The notes: generated by a model from the sequence alone, not told the origin. Shown: positions 15,616 through 26,139, counted from the first letter of the stretch. The stretch is DNA of 64,000 bases from JAGWRI01 sp035700805 (GCA_035700805.1 DASSOG010000032.1:62001-126000); one strand, 5' to 3'. Numbers and translations are program-made.

Positions 15616-18093
15616 ATGACCACTTCGCGCTCGCCAATTGGCCAGAAGGATGCCCGTCGCGCGCTGGCGGACCGGGCCGTGGACCGGCTCCGGGACCTGG
15701 CGCTGGACCTGCGGCTCGCCCTGCGGCAGAGCCGACGGCGTCCGGGGCTGGCGGCGCTGGCCATCACCACGCTGGCGGTCGGGATTGCCGCCGTGACCGT
15801 GACCTTCAGCCTGGTCAACACGGCGCTGTACCGCGCCCTGCCCTATCCGCTGGCCCAGCGCACCGTGGCCATCATCCGCACGCCCTGGGACTGGCCGGGC
15901 AACCTCCCGCCGGCCGCCGTGCAGGGCCTGCGGCACGACACCCGATCGTTCGCGCGCGTATCGGCGATGTACGACCGGACGGAGCGGCTGGAGCTGCCCG
16001 GCGGCGTGCAGTCGCTCGTGGCGACGGCCGTGGACACCGGCTTCTTTGCCACGCTGGGGGCCCACCCGGAACGCGGACGCTTTCCGTCGGCATCCGAGAT
16101 TGTGCATGCCGCGCCGTATGCGGTGATCAGCCACCGACTCTGGCACGGCAGCCTGAACGCGGACCCGGCAATCGTGGGCCGGGCACTCCGGCTGGGCACC
16201 CGGCTGTACACGGTGGTGGGGGTGATGCCGCCGCATATCAACTACGGCATGCGGGGCAACACCGACGTCTGGGTGCCGCAACCCGCGGTGGCCGACACCG
16301 GACAGAGCTACTTTGCCTTTGCCTGGCTCAGGCCCGGGGTGACGCTGCAGAACGCGCGCGCCGAGGTCCGCGTGCTCAACGGCCAGCTCGTGCAATCGGA
16401 CACGGCGCGCTACACGCGGATGGACCTGTATGTGAACAATGAAATGGTCATCCGGCGCATGGATGCGCAGGGCCGCGCGCTCAAGCTCTTCCTGGCGCTC
16501 GCGGGGTGCGTGCTGCTCATCGCGTGCGTGAACGTCGCCACCCTGCTGCGCATGCGCGCCACCGAACGGCGACGGGAAATGGCGGTGCGGGCGTCGCTCG
16601 GGGCCGGGCGCGGCCGGCTGGTGCGCCAGGGGCTGGCGGAGAGCCTGCTGTTCTCCGTGGCCGGCGGGGGGCTCGGCCTGATCCTCTCCGCGGCGGGGAT
16701 CCGGGTGTTCAGCACCTCCTTTCCCGGCAACTTCCCCACCTGGGTCCGGTTTGGCATTGACGCGCACGTGGCGCTGTTCGCGGTGGGAGTCTCGGCGGCG
16801 GTGGTGTTCCTGGCGGGGCTCTCCCCCGCGCTGGAAGGGCTTCGCCTGGATATTTCCGGAATGCTCAAGTCGGGCGGCAGCGGCGCCGCCACCGCGGCGC
16901 ACACCTTGCGACGCGGGCATCGGGCCGTGGGTCTCCAGGCGGCCGTGGCCGTGGCGCTGCTCATCACCACGGCGTTGCTCGGCGCCAGCTACCTGAACAT
17001 TGCGACGGCGGACCGTGGCTACCGCCCCGATGGAGTGCGGGCCGCGCAGATCTGGGGCGATTCCACCCAGGAGGTGGATGCGCGGCGACTCGTGTCGGCA
17101 CTGTCCGGGCACCCCGCCATAAGCCTTACCGCATGGACCGGGAACTTCGAGCAGTTCCCGGACCCCGCCGCCGGCACGGTGAGCGATTCGATCTTCCGGA
17201 CGGGCACCGCCACGCCAGTCGTGCTGGACCGTCGCGTCCCGATACAGGAATTCAGCGTCTCCGAGCGGTACTTTGCCACACTGGGCATCCCGCTGCTGCG
17301 TGGGCGGACCTTTGCCGCCACCGACACCACCGGCCACCCGCTGGTGGCCATCCTGAGCGCGGGGCTCGCACGGACGCTGTGGGGCGGCAGGGGGGACGTT
17401 GGCCGTACCTTCCAGCTTGGTCGCGCGGGGCCGCCCATCACGGTGATTGGCGTCGTGGGAGACACGCGCCAGGCGATGCGGACCGAAACCGGCCTGGACA
17501 TGACGGCGCTCCCCACCCTCTACTTTGCGGCGCCGCAGACCCAGACCCAGCGCGGGCTGGTGACCGTGCTGGTGCGGCCCGCGGCGTCAGAGGGCGCGGC
17601 CGTTGCCGCCATGCACGAGGCGGCGCGCACCGTGGTGACCGTCGCGGCCCCGCCGGAGATCCGCCCCTACGTCCAGACCATCGGTGAAGCCCCGATGATC
17701 ATACGGGTCCTTGGAATCGTGATCGGGACCTGCGCGGGAATTGCGCTGGTGCTGGCCCTGGTGGGCATCTATGGCGTGGTGGGCTACAGCGTAGCGCAAC
17801 GGACGCGCGAAATCGGCATCCGCGTGGCGCTGGGCGGGACGAGGGGCGCCATTCGCCGGCAGGTGATGCGCGGGAGCCTGCGGGCTGGCGCGGTGGGGAT
17901 TGTCATTGGCCTGCTGCTGGCCCTGGGCCTGGGGCGGCTCGTGCGCGCGTGGCTGCTGGGGGTGTCCCCCGCGTCGCCTGCCGTGTACCTCGTCACCTGC
18001 GGCGTATTCGTGGCGGTGGCCTACACGGCGGGGTACCTGCCCAGCCGGCGCGCGGCGCGTGTGGACCCGATGGATGCGCTGCGGGTAGATTAA
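15616..18093 (+). CDS. ABC transporter permease, ADOP/MacB-like
   Basis: An 825-residue inner-membrane protein. After an N-terminal cytoplasmic helix (DLRLALRQSRRRPGLAALAI) comes a first membrane span, a large periplasmic MacB_PCD domain, three spans with an FtsX signature (RATERRREMAVRASLGAGRGRLVRQ), a second periplasmic domain and a second FtsX set (AQRTREIGIRVALGGTRG), ending RRAARVDPMDALRVD. This duplicated layout is the acidobacterial duplicated orphan permease type, usually without an adjacent ATPase, as here. The ATG at 15616 is chosen because the ADOP N-terminus starts there; the open frame extends upstream only as overlap with the TDT gene. Substrate unknown. Confidence 0.9.
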   Translation: MTTSRSPIGQKDARRALADRAVDRLRDLALDLRLALRQSRRRPGLAALAITTLAVGIAAVTVTFSLVNTALYRALPYPLAQRTVAIIRTPWDWPGNLPPAAVQGLRHDTRSFARVSAMYDRTERLELPGGVQSLVATAVDTGFFATLGAHPERGRFPSASEIVHAAPYAVISHRLWHGSLNADPAIVGRALRLGTRLYTVVGVMPPHINYGMRGNTDVWVPQPAVADTGQSYFAFAWLRPGVTLQNARAEVRVLNGQLVQSDTARYTRMDLYVNNEMVIRRMDAQGRALKLFLALAGCVLLIACVNVATLLRMRATERRREMAVRASLGAGRGRLVRQGLAESLLFSVAGGGLGLILSAAGIRVFSTSFPGNFPTWVRFGIDAHVALFAVGVSAAVVFLAGLSPALEGLRLDISGMLKSGGSGAATAAHTLRRGHRAVGLQAAVAVALLITTALLGASYLNIATADRGYRPDGVRAAQIWGDSTQEVDARRLVSALSGHPAISLTAWTGNFEQFPDPAAGTVSDSIFRTGTATPVVLDRRVPIQEFSVSERYFATLGIPLLRGRTFAATDTTGHPLVAILSAGLARTLWGGRGDVGRTFQLGRAGPPITVIGVVGDTRQAMRTETGLDMTALPTLYFAAPQTQTQRGLVTVLVRPAASEGAAVAAMHEAARTVVTVAAPPEIRPYVQTIGEAPMIIRVLGIVIGTCAGIALVLALVGIYGVVGYSVAQRTREIGIRVALGGTRGAIRRQVMRGSLRAGAVGIVIGLLLALGLGRLVRAWLLGVSPASPAVYLVTCGVFVAVAYTAGYLPSRRAARVDPMDALRVD

Positions 18094-18164
18094 GGGAGCT
18101 TCCCTGCCGGTGTCCGTCCCCGCGGCGGCCGCAACATCGCTCACACTATGATAAGGAAATACGG

Positions 18165-18854
18165 ATGACTCGCCTGCCCAACCGGAGACTCACCCTCGCC
18201 CGCCTTGCCGTCTGGGGTTCGTGCGCCGCGCTGTTCGTCGGCGTCGTGGCCTTCTCGCGCGCGCCGGAGCCCGCGTCGCCCGCCCGCCGCGCCACGCCGC
18301 GGACCGTCGCCATCCCGTTCCCCGTCACGCTGGAGATTGCGGAGGGGACCAACGCCGCGTACCGCGTCCGCGAGCAGTTCGTGGGGATCAAGTTTCCCAG
18401 CGATGCCGTGGGCCGCTCCACCGCCGTGACGGGCCAGATCACGTTCAACAAGGATGGCTCGATCGACAGCGCCAGCTCGAAGTTCCAGTTTGACCTGCGC
18501 ACGCTGCAGAGCGACCAGTCCATGCGCGACGGGTACATCCAGCGGAACACGCTGGAGACCGACAAGTATCCCATGGCGGTGTTCGTGCCCAGGACCATCG
18601 TGGACATGCCCAATCCCCTCACCGGGCAGTTCGGATTTGAGCTCTCGGGCGACATGACCGTTCACGGCGTCACCGCGCCGCTCACCTGGCAGGGGATTGC
18701 GACCGTGGACCGCAGCAGTGGCGCGGTGGCCGGCCGCGCCGAGACCCATTTCAAGTTCGGGACCTTTGGCCTGACGCCGCCCAAGATCATGCGGCTGCTG
18801 AGCGTGGCCGACAGCATCAACCTGGAAGTGGAGTTCCGCACCAGGGTGAAGTGA
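18165..18854 (+). CDS. YceI family periplasmic protein
   Basis: A 229-residue protein with an N-terminal signal/anchor (LAVWGSCAALFVGVVAFS) followed by a YceI-like lipocalin beta-barrel: VGRSTAVTGQITFN, then FQFDLRTLQSDQSMRDGYI and FELSGDMTVHGVTAPLTW. YceI proteins bind isoprenoid lipids in the periplasm. The ATG at 18165 has an AAGGA ribosome site 8 bases upstream. A TATGAT hexamer at 18147-18152 could serve as a -10, but then the leader would be very short. It follows the ADOP gene by 71 bases. Confidence 0.9.
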   Translation: MTRLPNRRLTLARLAVWGSCAALFVGVVAFSRAPEPASPARRATPRTVAIPFPVTLEIAEGTNAAYRVREQFVGIKFPSDAVGRSTAVTGQITFNKDGSIDSASSKFQFDLRTLQSDQSMRDGYIQRNTLETDKYPMAVFVPRTIVDMPNPLTGQFGFELSGDMTVHGVTAPLTWQGIATVDRSSGAVAGRAETHFKFGTFGLTPPKIMRLLSVADSINLEVEFRTRVK

Positions 18855-18891
18855 TGACGGACGCGTCCGCCCCCTGGGCCCGCTTCACGTG

Positions 18892-20160
18892 ATGCAGGGC
18901 CTGCAGCACCTGATTGATCTTCCCTGGATGCGCACCACGCTGGGCGTGGTGGCGCTGGTGGCCGTGGCGTGGCTGGCCGGCCAGGTGGTGCAGCGCGTCC
19001 TGCGGCGGCTGATGCGGGGCATTGCGCAGCACACCGCCACGCATTGGGACGACGCGCTGATCGAGCACGGGACGTTCCGCTGGCTGGGGCGAGTGGTGCC
19101 GCCGCTGGTGGTGCAGTACGGGCTGGCGCTGGTGCCCGACGTGCCCGCGAAGGTGGAGACGCTGGTGGGCAACCTGATGACGGCGCTGGTGGTGTTGTGC
19201 CTGATGATGGCGTTCAGCGCGGCGCTGTCGGCCGCCGAGGACATGTACGAGCGGACGCCGCGCGGGCAGCAGCGTTCCATCAAGGGCGCGGTGCAGCTCG
19301 TCAAGATCGGCCTGTACATCGTGGCCGTGCTCGTGATCATCGCCGCAGTGACCGGCAAGCGCGTGGGGCTGCTGCTGTCCGGCGTGGGCGCGCTGTCGGC
19401 GGTGCTGATGCTGGTGTTCAAGGACACGATCCTGGGGTTCGTGGCGGGGATCCAGCTCTCCTCCAACGACATGCTGCGGGTGGGCGACTGGATCGAGATG
19501 CCGCAGGTGAACGCCGACGGGGACGTGATTGACATCGCGTTGCACACCGTGAAGGTGCGCAACTGGGACAAGACCATCACGACGATCCCGAGCTGGCGGC
19601 TGATCTCCGAGTCATACAAGAACTGGCGCGGGATGCAGGAGACCGGCGGGCGGCGGATCAAGCGGGCGCTGTACATCGACGCCACGAGCGTGCACTTCCT
19701 GGACGACCGCGAGGTCGAGCGGCTGTCGCGACTGCACCTGCTGTCGGACTACCTGAAGGCCAAGGCGCAGGATGTGGCGGAGTGGAACCAGGCGCTGGGC
19801 GCGGCGGCGGAGCTGCCGGCCAATCGGCGGCGGCTCACCAACCTGGGCACCTTTCGCGCGTACGTGCAGGCGTACCTGGACCAGCACCCGATGGTGCATC
19901 GTGAGCTGACTCGTATGGTGCGACAACTGGCCAGTGGCCCGCAGGGCATTCCGCTGGAGGTGTACTGCTTCACGACGACCGTGGAGTGGGCGAAGTACGA
20001 GGGCATCCAGGCCGACATCTTTGACCACCTGTTCGCGCTGCTGCCGGAGTTTCATCTGGCGGTGTATCAGCAGCCGTCGGGGCAGGATATCCGGGCGGGG
20101 TTGATGGCCAGTCGGAGCTCGGCGGCGGGCGGGGTGCGTGGAGTGGACCGGATGGATTGA
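18892..20160 (+). CDS. MscS-family mechanosensitive ion channel (YbdG/MscM-like)
   Basis: A 422-residue protein with about four or five N-terminal membrane spans, then the MscS pore helix and beta domain: GVGALSAVLMLVFKDTILGF, NDMLRVGDWIEMP, and HTVKVRNWDKTITTIPSW. The size, the long C-terminal domain and the VKVRNWDKTI motif fit the YbdG-type miniconductance subgroup. It relieves osmotic down-shock. A GTG precedes the ATG by one codon; either may be used. It starts 37 bases after the YceI gene and is convergent with tRNA-Ile. Confidence 0.9.
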   Translation: MQGLQHLIDLPWMRTTLGVVALVAVAWLAGQVVQRVLRRLMRGIAQHTATHWDDALIEHGTFRWLGRVVPPLVVQYGLALVPDVPAKVETLVGNLMTALVVLCLMMAFSAALSAAEDMYERTPRGQQRSIKGAVQLVKIGLYIVAVLVIIAAVTGKRVGLLLSGVGALSAVLMLVFKDTILGFVAGIQLSSNDMLRVGDWIEMPQVNADGDVIDIALHTVKVRNWDKTITTIPSWRLISESYKNWRGMQETGGRRIKRALYIDATSVHFLDDREVERLSRLHLLSDYLKAKAQDVAEWNQALGAAAELPANRRRLTNLGTFRAYVQAYLDQHPMVHRELTRMVRQLASGPQGIPLEVYCFTTTVEWAKYEGIQADIFDHLFALLPEFHLAVYQQPSGQDIRAGLMASRSSAAGGVRGVDRMD

Positions 20161-20239
20161 GGGGTTGCGTATGGGGTGGGAAGGGGCGCCAATCCGTAAC
20201 CAGTTTCGGGCGCAGGTCCACTGAAGCACGGGCACACGA

Positions 20240-20273
20240 AACCCCGCATCGCGACATACCGCCATGCGGGGTT
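20240..20273 (-). terminator. Inverted repeat, putative terminator of tRNA-Ile
   Basis: A perfect 10-base stem (AACCCCGCAT / ATGCGGGGTT, arms at 20240-20249 and 20264-20273) with a 14-base loop lies 16 bases beyond the 3' end of the tRNA. On the minus strand it is followed by only a short T run (TTTCG), so it is a weak intrinsic terminator candidate. It could also end transcription of the mechanosensitive channel gene from the other side. Confidence 0.55.
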
Positions 20274-20289
20274 CGAAAATCGGATGAAG

Positions 20290-20365
<76 letters not shown>

Positions 20366-20383
20366 GAACTGGCCAGAGCGCGA

Positions 20384-20412
20384 AAACTATCCCCCACCGA
20401 CGCCCCGGTCAA
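20384..20412 (-). promoter_or_regulatory. Promoter of tRNA-Ile
   Basis: On the minus strand, TTGACC (20407-20412, five of six matches to TTGACA) is separated by 17 bases from TAGTTT (20384-20389). Initiation about 7 bases further on would give a leader of roughly 13 bases before the mature tRNA. The same TTGACC-17-TAGCTT layout occurs before the DUF58 gene. Confidence 0.6.
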
Positions 20413-20467
20413 CGCACCGGACTCGCCCGCGGGGACCACCGGGCCCGCCACTCACTCCCGCCCGCTG

Positions 20468-20782
20468 CTACTCGTCGTACCGATTCGGCCGGCTGGGACG
20501 CTCATCGTCGTCCTCCAGCTCGTCGTACTCGTCGTCCAGATCTACCAGGTCGTCGTCAAAATCGTCGTCCTCATCGCCATCCTCGTCCTCGTCGTCGTCG
20601 CCTTCGTCGTCATCGTCATCATCATCGTCGAAGTCGTCGTCGTCCGCGTCCTCATCATCCTCGAAATCCACGTCGTCGTCATCCGCGTCATCGTCCTTCA
20701 ACTCCGCGTCATCGTCGTGCCCATCGACAAGCTCAAAACCCAGCGCGAACTCCGCCTCCGACGGACCGTACTCGGCCAGCAT
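20468..20782 (-). CDS. Extremely acidic small protein, function unknown
   Basis: A 104-residue protein of which about 60% is Asp or Glu (I count 47 D and 16 E), including runs of eight Asp. The first 20 residues (MLAEYGPSEAEFALGFELVD) and the last ten (ERPSRPNRYDE) are of normal composition. A GGAGAG site sits upstream of the ATG. It lies between tRNA-Ile and typA on the same strand. No domain is recognised; it is likely disordered and might bind basic proteins or cations. The alternative is a GAC/GAT trinucleotide tract that merely stays open, but the good ribosome site and the non-repetitive ends favour a real gene. Confidence 0.65.
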   Translation of the reverse strand: MLAEYGPSEAEFALGFELVDGHDDDAELKDDDADDDDVDFEDDEDADDDDFDDDDDDDDEGDDDEDEDGDEDDDFDDDLVDLDDEYDELEDDDERPSRPNRYDE

Positions 20783-20857
20783 GGTGCGACTCTCCAGTGT
20801 GGTGTGGGGGATTATCCTGACGTTCCGGTACCTGACTGCCGTCCTGCTCCTGCCTCC

Positions 20858-22693
<1,836 letters not shown>

Positions 22694-22701
22694 AGCCTAG
22701 T

Positions 22702-22731
22702 AAAATAGCGGACTTCCGGTGCGGCATTCAA
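22702..22731 (-). promoter_or_regulatory. Candidate promoter of typA
   Basis: On the minus strand TTGAAT (22726-22731) and TATTTT (22702-22707) are 18 bases apart, in the 45-base gap between the CDF gene stop and the typA ATG. Initiation would fall within a few bases of the ATG, giving an almost leaderless message. Confidence 0.45.
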
Positions 22732-22738
22732 CGGGACG

Positions 22739-23689
22739 TCACGAGTGCAGGTGCGTGGCCTCCACCGGTCCCAGCTCCTCACGTTCCAGTTGGACGGTCA
22801 CGTGGTGGACGCCCATGTCCTGCAGGATGCCATGGGCCGCCTCCAGCACGCGCTGGTGCACGTCGGGATCGCGCACCAGGGCATGGGCGCTGGCGGCCAC
22901 CAGGCCGGAGGTCACGGTCCACACGTGCAGGTCGTGCACGCTCTCCACGCCGGGAATGGACTCCAGCCGGGCGCGCACGGCGTCCAGCGGGATGTGCCGC
23001 GGCGCGCCCTCCAGCAGCACGTCCACCGACTCGCGCACCAGCGACCAGGCGCCCCGCACGATGAGCACGGTGGTCACCAGCGACGCCAGCGGATCGGCGG
23101 CCAGCCACCCGGTCAACTGGATGATCACGGCCGCCACCACGGTCCCGATGGACGCCAGCAGGTCGCCGAGCACGTGCAGGTAGGCCCCGCGGACGTTCAG
23201 ACTCTCGGCGTGGGTGGGCTGCAGGATGAGCGCCGCCACGGCGTTCACCACCAGCCCGATCACGGCCACGATGAGCATGAGGGAGCCGTGCACCGGCTGC
23301 GGCGACCTGAGGCGCAGCACGGCCTCCACCAGGATCCACGCGGAGATGCCGAGGAGCGTGGCGCCGTTCACCAGCGCCGCGAGGATCTCCCAGCGGAGGT
23401 AGCCATAGGTCTTCTCCTCGCGCCCCGCCTGGCGGCAGAACCAGGCCACGAACAGGGAGAGGCCGAGCGCGCCCGCGTCGGTGAGCACGTGGCCGGCGTC
23501 GGCCAGCAGCGCCAGGGAATTGGAGAGCCAGCCGCCAATGGCCTCGCCCACCAGCAGCGCCAGCGTGAGCACCAGCGCGGTCTTGAGCGCGCGCGAACTC
23601 CGGGACCGGTCCAGCCCCGGCGCCCCGTGCGTGTGCGAATGGCCCGGGGTGAGGTCGTGGGGGTGACTGTCGTGGTGGTGGGCGCTCAT
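22739..23689 (-). CDS. Cation diffusion facilitator (CzcD-like metal exporter)
   Basis: A 316-residue, six-span membrane protein. The His-rich N-terminus (HHHDSHPHD, GHSHTHG) and the two HxxxD metal motifs, H67-VLT-D71 in span II and H172-VLG-D176 in span V, mark a CDF zinc/cadmium/cobalt exporter of the CzcD type. The C-terminal cytoplasmic domain (about 215-310) has the alternating fold with HDLHVWTV. The ATG at 23689 is preferred over a TTG three codons earlier. Its promoter region is shared with the divergent CorC-like gene. Confidence 0.93.
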   Translation of the reverse strand: MSAHHHDSHPHDLTPGHSHTHGAPGLDRSRSSRALKTALVLTLALLVGEAIGGWLSNSLALLADAGHVLTDAGALGLSLFVAWFCRQAGREEKTYGYLRWEILAALVNGATLLGISAWILVEAVLRLRSPQPVHGSLMLIVAVIGLVVNAVAALILQPTHAESLNVRGAYLHVLGDLLASIGTVVAAVIIQLTGWLAADPLASLVTTVLIVRGAWSLVRESVDVLLEGAPRHIPLDAVRARLESIPGVESVHDLHVWTVTSGLVAASAHALVRDPDVHQRVLEAAHGILQDMGVHHVTVQLEREELGPVEATHLHS

Positions 23690-23698
23690 GGCGAACAA

Positions 23699-23728
23699 AA
23701 GCTATGCGCCCCGCCGGCTGTACGTCAG
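23699..23728 (-). promoter_or_regulatory. Candidate promoter of the CDF exporter gene
   Basis: On the minus strand CTGACG (23723-23728), 18 bases, then TAGCTT (23699-23704) continuing as TTG. The -10 matches the TAGCTT seen before lepA and the DUF58 gene. The ATG is only 9 bases beyond it. Confidence 0.45.
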
Positions 23729-23740
23729 CTTGGGGCCGGT

Positions 23741-23800
23741 GCAATCCGGCGCGACCTGGCGCAATCCGGCGCGACCCGGCGCAATCCGGCGCGACCCGCC
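23741..23800 (+). repeat. Three tandem 20-base repeats in a divergent promoter region
   Basis: The unit gcaatccggcgcgacccggc occurs three times in direct succession (23741-23760, 23761-23780, 23781-23800); the copies differ at only one or two positions near the 3' end. It lies between the divergent CDF exporter and CorC-like genes. Two helical turns per unit would place repeated sites on one DNA face. Confidence 0.9.
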
Positions 23801-23837
23801 TCCAGGGCCGGTGCTAGAACGGGACCCCGGCGTCCCG

Positions 23838-23845
23838 TACCTTTC
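23838..23845 (+). promoter_or_regulatory. Candidate -10 element of the CorC-like gene
   Basis: TACCTTTC ends 4 bases before the ATG at 23850 and fits the TAnnTTT pattern seen at other starts here. The -35 position (TAGAAC at 23815-23820) is poor. If used, the message would be leaderless or nearly so. Confidence 0.3.
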
Positions 23846-23849
23846 CCTG

Positions 23850-25172
23850 ATGGTCACCCGACTGGTGCTGATTGCCATCCTGCTGCTCGCGAACGGATTT
23901 TTCGTGGCGGCCGAATTTGCGCTGGTGCGCGCCCGGCGCACTCGCCTGGAGGCCATGGCGCGGCGGGGCAACTGGATGGCGCGACTGGCGCTGCGCGCGG
24001 CGCAGAACCTGCCGCAGGTGCTTTCGGCCACGCAGATCGGCGTCACGGTGTGCAGCCTGGGCATTGGCGCGCTGGCCGAGGGGGCGCTGGGGCCGTACGT
24101 CCTGCGGTGGCTGGGCAACCTGCCGCTGGCGGCGGAGGTGGGCGTGCGGGTGGGCATCGCGGCCGGCGTGGCGCTGGTGCTGGTGAGCTACCTGCAGGTG
24201 GTGGTGGGCGAGCTGGTGCCGCGCGGGCTGGCGCTGCGGCACCCGGAGGAGATGGCGGGGTGGCTGGCGCCGCCGCTCACGCTCTTCGCCTGGCTCATGA
24301 CGCCGATCACCTGGGTGCTGAACCGCTCGGCGCAGGTGATCCTGCGGGCGCTGGGGGTCAAGGCGCCGCGGCGCGGGGAGAACGTGCACTCCGCCGAGGA
24401 GCTGCGGATGCTGGTGGAGCAGAGCGAGGAAGGGGGCATGCTGCTGCCGCAGGACGCCAAGCTGATGGAAGGGGTATTTGAGTTCTCGGAAAAGAATGCC
24501 CGCGAGGTGATGACGCCGCGCACCGACATTGACGCGCTGCCGGTGGAGGCGGGGCTGGAGCAGGCGCTGGCGCTGCTGGAGGAAACGCGCCGCTCGCGCT
24601 ACCCCGTGTTTGACGACACCATAGACAACGTGGTGGGGCTGGTGCTGGCCAAGGACATGCTGCCCATCCTGCACCACCCGCCGGCCACCTTCTCCCTGCG
24701 CGACATCATGCGCCCGGTGCACGTGGTGCCCGGCTCGCGCGAGGTGGAGGAGGTGCTGGCCGACTTCAAGCGCCTGAAGGAGCACATGGCCATCGTGCTG
24801 GATGAGTACGGCGGCACGGCGGGGCTGGTGACCATGGAGGACCTGCTGGAGGAGATTGTCGGCGAGATCCTGGACGAGTACGACGAGCCGCTGCCCGCGG
24901 AGGCGTTGCAGGCGGGCGACCTGGCCATCGTGCCGGGCTCCATGAACATCGGGGAGTTCAACGAGCGGTTTGCGCTCTCGGTGCCGGAGACGGACTACAC
25001 GACCATTGGCGGATTCGTATTCGGCGCGCTGGGGCGGCTGCCGGCGATCGGCGACCACGTGAGCGCGCATGGCGCGACGTTCACGGTAAAGCAGCTCGAC
25101 GGGCGACGCATCGAGTCGCTGGCGGTGAAGGTGGCGGGGGGCGGCGCGAAGCCGGAACCGGCGGGGGGCTGA
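23850..25172 (+). CDS. CorC/HlyC-type protein with CNNM and CBS domains
   Basis: A 440-residue protein: an N-terminal DUF21/CNNM membrane domain (about residues 1-185, opening LVLIAILLLANGFFVAAEFA), a CBS pair (about 200-330, with EVMTPRTDIDAL and LVTMEDLLEEIVGEI), and a C-terminal CorC_HlyC domain (about 350-430, including DYTTIGGFVFGALGRLP). Proteins of this architecture act in magnesium or cobalt efflux or export; the old name hemolysin is misleading. The start at 23850 is chosen because the membrane domain begins there; the open frame reaches back over the tandem repeats. Divergent from a CDF exporter, which suits a metal-homeostasis role. Confidence 0.9.
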   Translation: MVTRLVLIAILLLANGFFVAAEFALVRARRTRLEAMARRGNWMARLALRAAQNLPQVLSATQIGVTVCSLGIGALAEGALGPYVLRWLGNLPLAAEVGVRVGIAAGVALVLVSYLQVVVGELVPRGLALRHPEEMAGWLAPPLTLFAWLMTPITWVLNRSAQVILRALGVKAPRRGENVHSAEELRMLVEQSEEGGMLLPQDAKLMEGVFEFSEKNAREVMTPRTDIDALPVEAGLEQALALLEETRRSRYPVFDDTIDNVVGLVLAKDMLPILHHPPATFSLRDIMRPVHVVPGSREVEEVLADFKRLKEHMAIVLDEYGGTAGLVTMEDLLEEIVGEILDEYDEPLPAEALQAGDLAIVPGSMNIGEFNERFALSVPETDYTTIGGFVFGALGRLPAIGDHVSAHGATFTVKQLDGRRIESLAVKVAGGGAKPEPAGG

Positions 25173-25174
25173 GG

Positions 25175-25198
25175 GGGCGGTATCGAGTGCCACCGCCC
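25175..25198. terminator. Hairpin between convergent genes, putative bidirectional terminator
   Basis: A 7-base perfect stem gggcggt/accgccc (extendable by G-T pairs) with a 10-base loop lies 3 bases after the CorC-like stop and ends 40 bases before the pdxA stop from the other side. Only two Ts follow, so efficiency is uncertain. Confidence 0.4.
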
Positions 25199-25238
25199 TT
25201 CCAGGTGATCGTGCCCTGACCGGCGCCCGGCCCTGGCC

Positions 25239-26135
25239 TCAGCCGGCGGGCCGCGCGCGCGCCGCGATCCGCGCGCAGAGCAGCACCGCGGCCTTCATGC
25301 TGGACGGATCGGCCTTGCCCTGCCCCGCGATGTCCAGCGCGGTGCCGTGATCCGGGCTGGTGCGCGGAAAGGGCAAGCCGAGCGTGACGTTCACCGCGCT
25401 CCCGAAGGACGCCACCTTGATGGCGGTCATCCCCACATCGTGATACGGCGCGATCACGGCATCGAACTCGCCGCGCATGGCGCGCACGAACACCGTGTCG
25501 GCCGGGAACGGGCCGGCCAGCCCGGCGGCCCGCGCGGCGGGCGCCAGCACACGCGCCTCCTCGTCGCCAAAGCGGCCGCCGTCGCCCGCGTGCGGGTTCA
25601 GGGCGCACAGCGCCAGCCTGGGCTCCGCGATGCCGAACCAGTCGCGCAGCCCCGCGCGCGTCACCTGGGCGGCCTGCGCGATGGCCTGGCCGGTCACGGC
25701 GGCCGGTACGTCGCGCAGGGCGATGTGCGTGGTGGCCAGCACCACGCGCAGCCGTTCGGAGGCCAGCATCATGGCCACCTGGCGGCCGGTGAGCGCCGAG
25801 AGCATTTCCGTATGGCCGGGGTAGTCGTAGCCGCCGGCCAGGAGCGCCGCCTTGTCGATGGGGGCGGTGACGATGCCCTGCACGGCGCCCGCGCGCGCGA
25901 GTTCCACGGCGCGCTCGATGGCCTTGCCGGCCAGGCGTCCCGCGTTGCGGGCGGACTGTCGAGGGGCCCACGAGCCCACGGACTCCTGGACCTCGAGTCC
26001 CACGCCGTCGGGGCCGACGAGCACCAGGTCGGCGGCGGCGCGCACCGCGGCGTCGGCCGCCACGGCGGCCACGATCTCGGGCCCGATGCCGCGCGGGTCG
26101 CCGAGCGTGACGGCCAGCCGCGGACGGACCGTCAC
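25239..26135 (-). CDS. pdxA: 4-hydroxythreonine-4-phosphate dehydrogenase
   Basis: A 298-residue enzyme of pyridoxal 5'-phosphate synthesis that oxidises 4-phosphohydroxy-L-threonine in the DXP-dependent route. The opening RLAVTLGDPRGIGPEI is the family signature. The three metal-ligand His are visible in ATTHIALRDVP, APYHDVGMTA and SPDHGTALDIAG, and the NPHAGDGGRFGDEE loop is present. It is somewhat shorter than the usual 320-330 residues. The GTG start at 26135 lies 4 bases after the surA-like stop, so the genes are probably co-translated, repeating the surA-pdxA linkage of enterobacteria. Confidence 0.95.
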   Translation of the reverse strand: MTVRPRLAVTLGDPRGIGPEIVAAVAADAAVRAAADLVLVGPDGVGLEVQESVGSWAPRQSARNAGRLAGKAIERAVELARAGAVQGIVTAPIDKAALLAGGYDYPGHTEMLSALTGRQVAMMLASERLRVVLATTHIALRDVPAAVTGQAIAQAAQVTRAGLRDWFGIAEPRLALCALNPHAGDGGRFGDEEARVLAPAARAAGLAGPFPADTVFVRAMRGEFDAVIAPYHDVGMTAIKVASFGSAVNVTLGLPFPRTSPDHGTALDIAGQGKADPSSMKAAVLLCARIAARARPAG

Positions 26136-26139
26136 CGGG

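Noticed and set aside
15370..17337. A 655-codon minus-strand open frame opposite the TDT and ADOP genes
   Set aside because: It crosses two real genes and shows only His/Arg/Gly/Pro-rich shadow sequence.
20500..20720. Trinucleotide-like gtc/atc tract, considered as a microsatellite or CRISPR-like repeat
   Set aside because: There is no regular spacer-repeat structure; it is explained by Asp/Glu codons of the acidic protein.
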